Origin: Hyphococcus aureus
GTDB lineage: Bacteria; Pseudomonadota; Alphaproteobacteria; Caulobacterales; Parvularculaceae
Direction: 5' to 3'
DNA: 64,000 bases
Assembly (NCBI RefSeq): GCF_042643165.1
Contig: NZ_JBHRSH010000001.1
Span: forward strand, 2,046,001 to 2,110,000
This document shows, piece after piece, positions 17,755 through 26,116 of the stretch (position 1 is its first letter; every line of letters begins with the position of its first letter). A model generated the notes under the pieces. That model worked only from the letters and a program-made list of their open reading frames with translations. It was not told where the DNA came from and did not search any database. Both the position numbers and the translations under genes were made by a program.

Positions 17755-18462
17755 TTAAAATGGTATATCATCGTCCAATTCATAGGATGTTCCATTTGTT
17801 TTTGGAGCCGTTTGCCGCGTGACAGACATTTGAGTTCGCGCGCTGATTGGTTTTTCCTCCAAATCCTGTTTCGTCGGCGTCCGTGGCGCCCCACCCTTCG
17901 TTCTCCAATTCACGATTTGAGAGATGCTATCGACCACCGATTCGTTTGGCTTCCCATCATCGTCACAAATGCCGTATTCGGCCGCGTGCTTCCGCAGCCA
18001 CTTTTGAACAGCCTGTTTTGGTGTTTTGCCTTCAAGTTTCGCCTCATCGTCTAGCCAATGCCACGCGGTGACAGCAGCAGCGAGCTTCGGGGAGTATCGA
18101 GGATGATCGCGATCTAGAAACTCGCTAACCTTTGCCTCTGGAAAGAAGAAAAAATGCTCTCTTACATTCTTGGATATGAGCCACGCCTTTAGGCTTTCCA
18201 CATCAACATATGAGCTATGGATGCACAAATAGGGCTCGCCATTTCCATTGAAAGGCTCCTCATATTTTAGCTCGCCTTCAATCGCGCCCTTCCTCAATCC
18301 TGACAAAATCGCATGTTTAGCGCCATCATACCCCGGGGGCTGACCACTTAATGTAACATTTTCAACTGATTGGTGATCGGATGGATTATAGCCCGCAACA
18401 AGCAGCGCAGCATGAACGATGCTTAGCTGATCGCAAAGCTTCCAAAAATCGATGCTGTCCAT
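17755..18462 (-). CDS. Unknown protein ending in an SSB-like acidic tail (DDDIPF)
   Basis: A 235-aa protein of no recognised family. The body is mixed helical, beginning DFWKLCDQLSIVHAALLVAGY, with a conserved-looking WHWLDDEAKLEGKTPK segment near residue 135. About 50 disordered, Thr/Lys/Pro-rich residues follow. The last residues read ELDDDIPF. The final six (DDDIPF) are identical to the C-terminal tip of E. coli SSB, which recruits many replication and repair enzymes. No OB-fold is evident, so it is not an SSB. It may compete with SSB or bring this protein to SSB partners (inference). A good AGGGAG ribosome site precedes the ATG. It is transcribed toward the alpA operon and divergently from the hydrolase. 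Confidence 0.7.
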   Translation of the reverse strand: MDSIDFWKLCDQLSIVHAALLVAGYNPSDHQSVENVTLSGQPPGYDGAKHAILSGLRKGAIEGELKYEEPFNGNGEPYLCIHSSYVDVESLKAWLISKNVREHFFFFPEAKVSEFLDRDHPRYSPKLAAAVTAWHWLDDEAKLEGKTPKQAVQKWLRKHAAEYGICDDDGKPNESVVDSISQIVNWRTKGGAPRTPTKQDLEEKPISARTQMSVTRQTAPKTNGTSYELDDDIPF

Positions 18463-18742
18463 ATCGGCTCCCTAATAAGGCGGGTGCCAGAATATATGTC
18501 TCGCGTCGTCCCATTTCATCCTATTGAGTCGGATTACTTTTCCACGCACCGCACCGATGTGCGATCAAGCGAAAATAGGGAGGGCGATAGGGCGGTGATC
18601 AGCTTGTTAGACAGACTTAAAGTAATAAAACAAAATTCAAAAAGTCTATTCTGAATCAATGGAATACATGGGGTAAAACTCTCAACCGAGAAAAGGGCTG
18701 GACTTACCTTTTCTATTGAGGTTGGCTAACTTCAACAAATCG

Positions 18743-20836
18743 ATGAATGCGGGGGCAATGGGGATGGCAAACTCGGGATTCGGCGAGGGAAGGCACTTTG
18801 TTATTTTGACGGTGCACGGCACGTTTGCTGGTGATGCCGGTAGATGCTCGGAGTATCAACGACGCAAAGCCATTGGACGAAGTGACGAAGTCCTCGGACT
18901 AGCAGTTGATGACTGTGATATTCCAGAATCTGAAGAAGATTACGCTCCGCTGGATTGGTGGTCAGATGATGGCGCTTCAGATGCTGATTGCGACATCAGT
19001 GCCCGTTTGAGTCCAAGTATCGAAGAAGAGCTACGATATATCGGATTAACCAACGGAAAGAAAGTTCGTTACTACAAACGCATACAAAATATTCCGAGCA
19101 GACCGGTCTTTGATGCTATCGCGATAAGAAGAGTTCTTGAGGACGAAGATGCTGACAAGGCCAATTTGGAATTTAAGAAGATAATTGCCGACAGTGACCC
19201 GTTTATTGGTCTTCCCGGTATCATCCACAAAATATCTTGTTTGGCGCGTGCGTTGGGTGCATTGGACTCGGCTACTGATGGCCCGAACGAAACTCGGTTA
19301 TATATTCGAGCAATCCGATGGCCGAATAAACATCATGCGTGCGTAAATCCGCTTGAACGATATTATGCGCGCAAAGGTGAAAACTCTGAATATGCCAGAC
19401 GTGCGGCAGCGCGTCAGTTAAAGAATGAGATAGACTTTCTCGAAGATCGCCGAATCGCGTATGCAATCGTCGGCCATAGTCACGGGGGCACAGTAGCGCA
19501 TGATGCTCTTGCATCTATGCCGAAACGAAATCGCAGAAACCTAAAAGGCCTAATTACCTTCGGGGCACCCGTCATTCGGATGTCCGGTTCTTGGCTGGCC
19601 CAAAAGCCTTGGACATTACTACCGTCGCATCTTACTTGGATAATCGGTGCACTATTATTGTTGATTGGCTTTTGTGCGGGCGGAGATTATCAAGAAGGTG
19701 GTTTTTTCTGGAATAATGTTCCGTTTTTCATTGGTGGGCCGACATTGTTCGCGCTCGCTTTTGGAGTCCTGTATTATGCGTCGCATTTGTTCATGCGGCC
19801 GATTCGCAACGGCCGAATTCAAGAAATTCTTTCAGGACGTGGAAGCGCCCATTTCAGGCACCGCGATGACGAAATAGTTTCAGCTTTTGAGAATCTGTAC
19901 AATAAGGGCGGTAAATCAAAAATACAAAATAAGGTTGGAGAGCAAGCCGCGATACCAGCGCTCGTTATACAACTACGTAGCGCTCTCTTTGCGGGTGCGG
20001 CGACATTCACAATTCTATTCGCTGCGTCCGGAATAAACGCCGGTATCGCGCAATCTACGGGACTTAACTTCTTAAACAGCCTACTTGAAGCATTTGGGAT
20101 AGATGTTCAGACAGGTGCTTTTTGCACAGGTCTCGAAACTATGTGTTCTGCAAAGCAGAGGTTTTATGGTGTCGCAATGCTTTCCGGGATAACTCTAGTT
20201 GGCCTTGCTTCGTTCGTGCTTCTGAGAGTTATATTTGGTCCAGCTTTATCGAAGTTGCGAATTTACTCAGCAACGAACGAGGCGATCAATATTTTTATCG
20301 CAGGTATGCGAAAGAACTTAGGTAATATAGCGAAGATTGGGCCTATAGCGGAATACACTCTGCTTAGCCCTGAACCAGATGAAGACAAAAATGCCCGACG
20401 TTATCACGATGTGGCGTCTGCAATTTCTGGGGTCCGCTCGGCCGGATTGCCAGAATTTGGCAGTATTCTTGCGGAGCTACCGAAACGTCTGGTGGAAAGC
20501 TCAAAAGGAAGATTTAGCCACTGGGCTGAATACAGCGAGAGAGTTCTAGGTAGCCCAGGAATTATCCACAATGCCTATTGTCGATCAGAAACCTTCATGC
20601 TTTTCCTCGCTGCAAAGCTATCAACGATGATGAGTGATGATTTGCGTCCCCATCCCTTAATTTTTGACATTGCAGAGCAAGAAGCATTTCGGAGAGATTT
20701 TGGAGAGTATTTTGCAGCCTTGGCAAATTTATCGGATGATGAAGGCAGTGCCCCGGCAGACTTGTTTGAATATGACCGCTACCGTTGGAGAACTTGGCTG
20801 GCTGGCGTAGAGTCTTTTCCGAATGATGTCAGTTAG
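18743..20836 (+). CDS. Membrane-embedded alpha/beta-hydrolase (lipase-like), unknown role
   Basis: About 697 aa. The N-terminal half looks like a lipase-type alpha/beta hydrolase: the strand HFVILTVHGTF could supply an oxyanion loop, and the nucleophile elbow IVGHSHGGT (Ser about residue 246) follows. Four hydrophobic segments come next, in two pairs (about 310-355 and 420-505), then a soluble C-terminal region of about 190 aa. The start is uncertain: TTG at 18716, ATG at 18743, 18758 or 18764. The gene stands alone, divergent from the SSB-tail gene, between a restriction operon and an integrase. A membrane-targeting defence effector is plausible, but no sensor partner is recognised. Confidence 0.75.
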   Translation: MNAGAMGMANSGFGEGRHFVILTVHGTFAGDAGRCSEYQRRKAIGRSDEVLGLAVDDCDIPESEEDYAPLDWWSDDGASDADCDISARLSPSIEEELRYIGLTNGKKVRYYKRIQNIPSRPVFDAIAIRRVLEDEDADKANLEFKKIIADSDPFIGLPGIIHKISCLARALGALDSATDGPNETRLYIRAIRWPNKHHACVNPLERYYARKGENSEYARRAAARQLKNEIDFLEDRRIAYAIVGHSHGGTVAHDALASMPKRNRRNLKGLITFGAPVIRMSGSWLAQKPWTLLPSHLTWIIGALLLLIGFCAGGDYQEGGFFWNNVPFFIGGPTLFALAFGVLYYASHLFMRPIRNGRIQEILSGRGSAHFRHRDDEIVSAFENLYNKGGKSKIQNKVGEQAAIPALVIQLRSALFAGAATFTILFAASGINAGIAQSTGLNFLNSLLEAFGIDVQTGAFCTGLETMCSAKQRFYGVAMLSGITLVGLASFVLLRVIFGPALSKLRIYSATNEAINIFIAGMRKNLGNIAKIGPIAEYTLLSPEPDEDKNARRYHDVASAISGVRSAGLPEFGSILAELPKRLVESSKGRFSHWAEYSERVLGSPGIIHNAYCRSETFMLFLAAKLSTMMSDDLRPHPLIFDIAEQEAFRRDFGEYFAALANLSDDEGSAPADLFEYDRYRWRTWLAGVESFPNDVS

Positions 20837-21171
20837 CAAAGGTCGCTATGCGAGTCTTATATTCGAGCAAGTTGTAGAACTTTTAGAAAGCGTTGAGATC
20901 AAAACAATGATTTGTTTTTACAACGCCGATAACTGATATGCTCTGCACAAGGCTGTCATTATATTCGTTGTGAAGGTTCCATATCTCAGAGGTTGGAGTT
21001 CGTTTCGTTCGGAGGCTGAGCAAATTTGATCTTTACGTGCATTCCAATTCTTAACGAGTTTGAATTGTGAAAAAGTAAGATTTGTTACCGCCGGCGGTGC
21101 ACTCCGTGTGAGTGATTTTGCTGAGACTCCCCCTCACTCTCTAACTCATTGGCAAAAATCGGTCGTTGCTT
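20837..21171. other. Non-coding stretch between hydrolase and integrase
   Basis: About 335 bp without a convincing gene. It holds a 12-bp perfect palindrome ACCGCCGGCGGT at 21087-21098 and a small CACTC/GAGTG hairpin just after it. Neither is followed by a T-run, so neither is called a terminator. The sequence is A+T-rich like the rest of the island. Confidence 0.5.
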
Positions 21172-22356
21172 TCAGCTATATTTGAAAAGCCGGTCCGCCC
21201 ACCACTGGGCCATTTTCGTCCGCTCTTCCCAATAGGCGGCGCGGTGGTAGGCACGGCGGATTTCGTCGGCGCCAACATGCGCAAGCTCTGCTTCAATGGC
21301 GTCTGGCGACCATTTTCCGCTTTCATTCAATAGGCTGGAAGCGCTCGCCCGAAAGCCGTGGGAGGTGCATTCCTCTTTGGTGAAGCCCATTCTGCGGAGC
21401 GCCGTATTCATCGTGTTTTCGCTGATCGGCTTTCCCTTTGCCCAAGGCGACGGAAAAACCAATTCGCTATCGGAATTCAGTAGCTTCAATTCCGTGAGTA
21501 GTTCGACGGCTTGAGTGGGCAGTGGTTTGGTATGCGGACGCCGCATTTTCATTCGCTCTTTGGGAATGCTCCAGGTTGCCGCGTCAAGATCGAATTCATC
21601 CCATTTGGCAAGACGCAGCTCGCCGGGCCGGGGATACAAAAGCGCCATCAACTTTAGAGCCGTGCGCGTTTCCGGGGTTCCGGAGGTGTAGCCCCATATC
21701 GCTCTTACAAGTGCTGCAAAGCCGTCGGCGTCAGTGATAGCCGCCATGTGTACCGTTTTTGGTGTGATGAGGGCGCCGCGTAGGCCGGAGGTCGGATCAT
21801 TGGACGCCCGCGCGGTGGCGACCGCATAGCGAAACACTTGGCCAATTGCGGACCGCATCCGTTTCGCCGTCTCGTAGTTTCCCTTGGCTTCCACCTTGCG
21901 GAGAACGGAAAGGATGTCTGCGGCGGTGATGGCCTCAATCGGTTGGTTTTCAAGATCAGTTCTCGCAAGGCTTAAAAGCCATCGCTTCTTGTCCGTTGTC
22001 CTTGCGGCCAGCCCGTCCTTTTCACCTTTCGCCAGCAATTCATCTGCGATCTTCCCGAAGGTGTGCTCGCTTAATGCGCGTTGCTGCGCCACCTCAGCTT
22101 TTGAATGCGCGAGCGGGTCCATCCCGTCCGCCAGCAGGGTCTTGGCGTCTTGCCGCTTTGCGCGGGCGCTCGCGAGGGAGGTGGCCGGATAGGCTCCAAA
22201 GGACAGGAGCTTTTGCTTGCCGTCATGACGGTAGGCCATGCGCCAGAGTTTTGAGCCATTGGGCCTGACTTCGACAAACAGCCCACCGCCATCGCTCTTA
22301 CGAAATGGCTTGTTTTCGGGCTTCAGGCGGCGAATTTGAACGTCTGTAAGGGGCAT
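21172..22356 (-). CDS. P4-type tyrosine integrase of island 1
   Basis: A 394-aa integrase with the N-terminal arm-binding domain of P4-type enzymes (MPLTDVQIRRLKPENKPF, then DGGGLFVEV and LLSFGAYPATSLA). The catalytic set is Arg in YPRPGELRL, HGFRAS (HxxR), His in ELAHVG and Tyr in RRAYHRA. The start at 22356 is used because the family begins at this Met; upstream residues in the longer reading are encoded by the arm-type repeats. It sits about 185 bp from the tRNA-Leu 3' end. Repeats at 22355-22377 cover its start codon, so the enzyme may repress its own synthesis. Confidence 0.9.
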   Translation of the reverse strand: MPLTDVQIRRLKPENKPFRKSDGGGLFVEVRPNGSKLWRMAYRHDGKQKLLSFGAYPATSLASARAKRQDAKTLLADGMDPLAHSKAEVAQQRALSEHTFGKIADELLAKGEKDGLAARTTDKKRWLLSLARTDLENQPIEAITAADILSVLRKVEAKGNYETAKRMRSAIGQVFRYAVATARASNDPTSGLRGALITPKTVHMAAITDADGFAALVRAIWGYTSGTPETRTALKLMALLYPRPGELRLAKWDEFDLDAATWSIPKERMKMRRPHTKPLPTQAVELLTELKLLNSDSELVFPSPWAKGKPISENTMNTALRRMGFTKEECTSHGFRASASSLLNESGKWSPDAIEAELAHVGADEIRRAYHRAAYWEERTKMAQWWADRLFKYS

Positions 22357-22451
22357 TGTTGGTATATTTGTTGGTACCGAGGCCTGAATATAGGTGCGCG
22401 AGGCCGACGATACCAACAAATGTACCAACAAATGGGCAGGATACCAACAAA
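22355..22451. repeat. Right-end integrase arm-type repeats (five copies, two orientations)
   Basis: Direct copies of the ATACCAACAAA motif lie at 22410-22420, 22422-22432 (first base G) and 22441-22451. Inverted copies lie at 22355-22365 (one mismatch) and 22367-22377. The right-end 15-mer GACGATACCAACAAA (22406-22420) is identical to that at 12486-12500. The array lies between the integrase start codon and the tRNA core, as attP arm sites do. Confidence 0.7.
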
Positions 22452-22541
22452 TCCCGCCGGACCGCGTTGGACGGTGTTTTGCATCAATTCGCTGTTTTTA
22501 TTGATGTTTTTGAGCTTGCCGGACGGTGGAAAACTCAATTT

Positions 22542-22628
<87 letters not shown>

Positions 22629-22940
22629 TGGTGGAGGCGGCTGCTTAAGGGCGCACGGGCGCGATGTCAATTGACCGGTGAATGTGACAGCGGCGGGCCA
22701 GCGGCATGACCGGCCGGTGTCCCTCGACGCGGCGAGGGGCAATCCCTGGCCTCGTTCTTGCCTCTCCAGGCGGGGCGCTCCCCCGGTTTCCCGGTCCCGC
22801 AGGCTTTTCCCGCAAATCCCCATGCCAAAAGCGGTTTCTGCGCCGCCTGCGGCCTGCTGGATCATTGTCCTCGCGCCGGAATTCGGATAGTCCCCACGGA
22901 GCATTCGCGGTCCTGCTAAGGCCATGAGGAGACAAGAGAC
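22629..22940. other. Chromosomal spacer upstream of the NDUFA9-like gene
   Basis: About 310 bp of GC-rich sequence between tRNA-Leu and the NDUFA9-like gene. It presumably contains the promoters of both divergent units. No small gene, hairpin with T-run or repeat was seen. Long open frames here have no supporting start or composition. Confidence 0.4.
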
Positions 22941-23903
22941 GTGACGGGAAAATTGGCGGTCGTTTTTGGCGGATCGGGCTTTGTGGGCCGCAATGTGGTG
23001 CGCGAGCTGGCGCGGCGCGGCTGGCGGGTGCGGGTCGCTGTGCGCCGTCCTCATCACGCGCAGTTTTTGCGGCCTATGGGCGCCGTCGGCCAGATCCAGC
23101 TGAAGCAGTGCAATGTGCGCCATGCGCCGTCTGTCGCCGATGCGCTGACTGACGCGGACGCTGTCATCAATCTCGTCGGGATTTTGTATCAGTCCGGATC
23201 ACAGCGTTTCGATACGGTGCAGGCCGCAGGCGCGGCGACCGTGGCCCGGCTCGCCGCAGAGGCCGGCGTGACGAATTTCGTTCATATGTCGGCGATCGGC
23301 GCGGATGCGAAAGGCGAAAGTGATTACGCCCGCACCAAGGGCGAGGCCGAGCGCGCGGTGATGGAGGCGATCCCGTCGGCGGTGATCATCCGGCCTTCGA
23401 TTGTTTTCGGAACCGAGGATGAGTTCTTCAACAAGTTCGCAAGTATGGCGGGGATTTCTCCGGCGCTGCCGCTGATTGGCGGCGGCAAGACGAAGTTCCA
23501 GCCGGTCTATGTGGACGATGTCGCCGATGCGATCTGCGAAGCGCTTGTTCGTCCGGAAGCGGCGGGACAAATCTATGAAATCGGGGGGCCGCGCGTTTAT
23601 ACCTTCCGTGAGCTGATGGAATTGATGCTCTCGGAAACGGGTCAAAAACGTATTCTTCTGCCCGTGCCGTTCCCTGTGGCGTCGCTGATGGGACTTGGCG
23701 GCGAGATCGCTGGCTGGGCGCCCTTTGTGGAGCCGCCGCTGACCCGCGATCAGGTGAAGCTGTTAAAACACGATAATGTGGTGGGAGAGCGCGCGCGCGC
23801 GCTCAGCGATCTTGGCGTTGAGGCGCAAACGGTCGAATCCATCCTGCCGTCTTATATGGTGCGGTACCGCCGTTACGGTCAGTTCGCCGAGCACGCGGCT
23901 TAA
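22941..23903 (+). CDS. NDUFA9-like SDR protein (complex I accessory family)
   Basis: A 320-aa extended short-chain dehydrogenase/reductase-fold protein. The N-terminal NAD(P)-binding motif VVFGGSGFVGRNV is followed by a typical NmrA/NDUFA9 body (INLVGILY, RPSIVFGTEDEFFNKFA, VYVDDVADAI). Alphaproteobacterial members resemble mitochondrial NDUFA9, an assembly/structural subunit of NADH dehydrogenase; enzymatic activity is not established. GTG start at 22941, preceded by GAGGAGA. Confidence 0.88.
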   Translation: MTGKLAVVFGGSGFVGRNVVRELARRGWRVRVAVRRPHHAQFLRPMGAVGQIQLKQCNVRHAPSVADALTDADAVINLVGILYQSGSQRFDTVQAAGAATVARLAAEAGVTNFVHMSAIGADAKGESDYARTKGEAERAVMEAIPSAVIIRPSIVFGTEDEFFNKFASMAGISPALPLIGGGKTKFQPVYVDDVADAICEALVRPEAAGQIYEIGGPRVYTFRELMELMLSETGQKRILLPVPFPVASLMGLGGEIAGWAPFVEPPLTRDQVKLLKHDNVVGERARALSDLGVEAQTVESILPSYMVRYRRYGQFAEHAA

Positions 23904-24032
23904 AATTCTACTGTGGCGGGCTGCAAATAGCGGCTTTCTGCGCTTCCGGTGCTCAGGTAGCTTGTATGTACCATCCGCTCCGGTTCTCGAAATCCACTAT
24001 TTTCGCCACGCCACCGCGAATTTTCGATCAGG

Positions 24033-25067
24033 CTAGCTTTTGTAGCCGTCCGGGTTGTGGCTTTGCCAGCGCCAGTGATCGGCGCACATGTCTTCGAGTG
24101 ATTTTTCCGCGCGCCAGCCGAGTAATGTTTCGGCGCGCTTCGGATTGGCGTAAATTTCAGCGATGTCGCCGTCGCGCCGCGGCGTGACCTCGTAAGGAAT
24201 GTCGCGATTTGATGCGCGCTTGAAGGCGGCGACGGCTTCCAGCACGGAATAGCCGACGCCGGTTCCGAGATTGATGTCGGTTGCGCCGCCTTTTGAAAGA
24301 GTTCCGAGATAATCGAGCGCCGCCGCATGACCGCGCGCCAGATCCGCCACATGAATATAGTCGCGTACGCCAGTGCCGTCGCGGGTCGGGTAGTCGTCGC
24401 CGAAAACGGAAAGTTTCTCGCGTTTGCCGACCGCCACCTGCGAAATGAACGGGAAGAGATTATTGGGGATGCCGTTCGGGTCTTCACCGATCCGGCCAGA
24501 AGGATGCGCGCCCACGGGATTGAAATACCGCAAATTTACAACGCGCCATTCCGGGTCGGAGTGCGCAATGTCTTTCAGCATTTCCTCAATAAAATACTTG
24601 GTGCGGCCGTAAGGATTGGTCGGGCCGTTGGCGCCGTTCTCATCAACCGGGTTCTGGTTGTGCTCGCCATAAACCGTGGCGGAAGAAGAAAACACAATTG
24701 TTTTGGCGTCCGCGGCTTCCAGCGCGGCGATCAGCGTCAGGGCCGAGCCGAGATTGACGCGGTAATAGCGTGCAGGCTCGGCAACGGATTCGCCGACGGC
24801 TTTAAGTCCTGCAAGATGCACGGCGCCGTCCGCGCCAAATGCTTTCACCGCATTGATGATCATGTCGCGCTGGGTTTCGTCGGCCATATCGGCTTTCAGG
24901 AGTTCAACGTCGCCTTTTGCGAGTTCCTGAATGCGCGCCACGGCCTCGGGGTGAGAGTTTGAAAAGTCGTCGATGATGAGAAGCGCGTCGCCGCGCTCCA
25001 ACAGCTCAACGCAGACATGGCTGCCGATATAACCGGCGCCGCCGGCGACGACGATGCGGCGGGTCAT
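24033..25067 (-). CDS. galE: UDP-glucose 4-epimerase
   Basis: Interconverts UDP-glucose and UDP-galactose. The 344-aa SDR has GGAGYIGSH for NAD binding, the serine region VFSSSATVYGE, and the YGRTK catalytic Tyr/Lys (YxxxK), followed by the ADPNG-equivalent GEDPNGIPNNL and RDGTGVRDYIHV. Normal length. The ATG overlaps the stop of the mannose-1-phosphate guanylyltransferase by 4 bp. Last gene of the minus-strand nucleotide-sugar operon with the AGE-family isomerase and glmS. Confidence 0.95.
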   Translation of the reverse strand: MTRRIVVAGGAGYIGSHVCVELLERGDALLIIDDFSNSHPEAVARIQELAKGDVELLKADMADETQRDMIINAVKAFGADGAVHLAGLKAVGESVAEPARYYRVNLGSALTLIAALEAADAKTIVFSSSATVYGEHNQNPVDENGANGPTNPYGRTKYFIEEMLKDIAHSDPEWRVVNLRYFNPVGAHPSGRIGEDPNGIPNNLFPFISQVAVGKREKLSVFGDDYPTRDGTGVRDYIHVADLARGHAAALDYLGTLSKGGATDINLGTGVGYSVLEAVAAFKRASNRDIPYEVTPRRDGDIAEIYANPKRAETLLGWRAEKSLEDMCADHWRWQSHNPDGYKS

Positions 25068-26116
25068 AGCAAATCCTCTCGTCCACGGCGCTTTAGTTCA
25101 TCAACGATGGCGCGCACTTCCTGCGCCTTGTCCTTGCGTGCGACCAGCACGGCGTCGCCTGTCGCGACAATGATGAGATTGTCGACGCCTATCGCGCCGA
25201 TCACCGGCCCGTCGGACCGCAGGGTGACATTGGTGCTGTCGACCGCCATGTGTCCTGCGCTTTCAGGGTCGGTGGTCGCCTCGCTCCAGCTGCCGATATC
25301 GGTCCAGCCCACATCGACTGGCGCCACAACGGCGGCCTTGTCGGTTTTTTCCATGATCGCATAGTCAATGGAATCGCTCGGCGTTTCGGAAAATAGTGTT
25401 TCATCGAGAAGCCGTGCGCCGTTTTCATTCTTGCTCGCGGCGAGCGCTTGTTCTGCGCCTTTGGCGATGTCGGGCGCGTGTGCGGCGAAGGCGTCGAGCA
25501 TCGCTTTTGGGTGATAGAGAAAAATGCCGGCGTTCCAATAATAGCCGCCTTTGGCGAGATAGTCGCCAGCGGTTTTGGCGTCGGGCTTTTCGCGGAAAGA
25601 AGCGACACGATAAACGCCGCCGGAAATTTCCTCAGCAGACTGAATATAACCATAGCCTGTATGGGCGTAGGTGGGCTTAATGCCAAAGGTCACGATGGAG
25701 CCGTTTTCGGCGGCGCTGGCGCCGTTAAGGGCGACGCTGCGGAATCCGGCGGCGTCTTCCACATGGTGATCGGCGGGGGCGATCAGGGCGAGGGCGTCCT
25801 CATTGTTTTCGCAGACCCATGCGGCGGCGACGGCGGCGACCGCCGCCGTATTGCGCGGGAAGGGCTCAAGGATAATGTCCGCCGCTTTCACGCCAATCGC
25901 TTCGAGTTGATTTGCGACAAGCTCCGCATGGCCGCGTCCGCAAATCACCAGCGGCGGCGCAAAATTGCCGCCGTCATCATGAAGCCGCAAAACCGTTTCC
26001 TGAAAAAGCGATCGGTCCGAGACAAGATTGAGAAATTGTTTGGGCCGCGCCTTGCGCGATAGCGGCCAGAGCCGCGTCCCCGATCCGCCGGACATGATGA
26101 CTGGTTGGATTTTCAC
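25064..26116 (-). CDS. manC: Mannose-1-phosphate guanylyltransferase
   Basis: Makes GDP-mannose from mannose-1-phosphate and GTP. The nucleotidyltransferase signature MSGGSGTRLWPLSRKARPKQ is at the N-terminus, with VEDAAGF and the ICGRGHAELVANQ region behind it. At 350 aa it has only the transferase part and lacks the C-terminal mannose-6-phosphate isomerase domain of bifunctional enzymes. It overlaps both neighbours by 4 bp, so synthesis is coupled with the AGE-family isomerase upstream and GalE downstream. Confidence 0.92.
   Translation of the reverse strand: MKIQPVIMSGGSGTRLWPLSRKARPKQFLNLVSDRSLFQETVLRLHDDGGNFAPPLVICGRGHAELVANQLEAIGVKAADIILEPFPRNTAAVAAVAAAWVCENNEDALALIAPADHHVEDAAGFRSVALNGASAAENGSIVTFGIKPTYAHTGYGYIQSAEEISGGVYRVASFREKPDAKTAGDYLAKGGYYWNAGIFLYHPKAMLDAFAAHAPDIAKGAEQALAASKNENGARLLDETLFSETPSDSIDYAIMEKTDKAAVVAPVDVGWTDIGSWSEATTDPESAGHMAVDSTNVTLRSDGPVIGAIGVDNLIIVATGDAVLVARKDKAQEVRAIVDELKRRGREDLL

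Noticed and set aside
21087..21098. Perfect palindrome ACCGCCGGCGGT considered as terminator or operator
   Set aside because: No T-run, no gene start close by and a simple GC palindrome; left as a note in the intergenic feature only.
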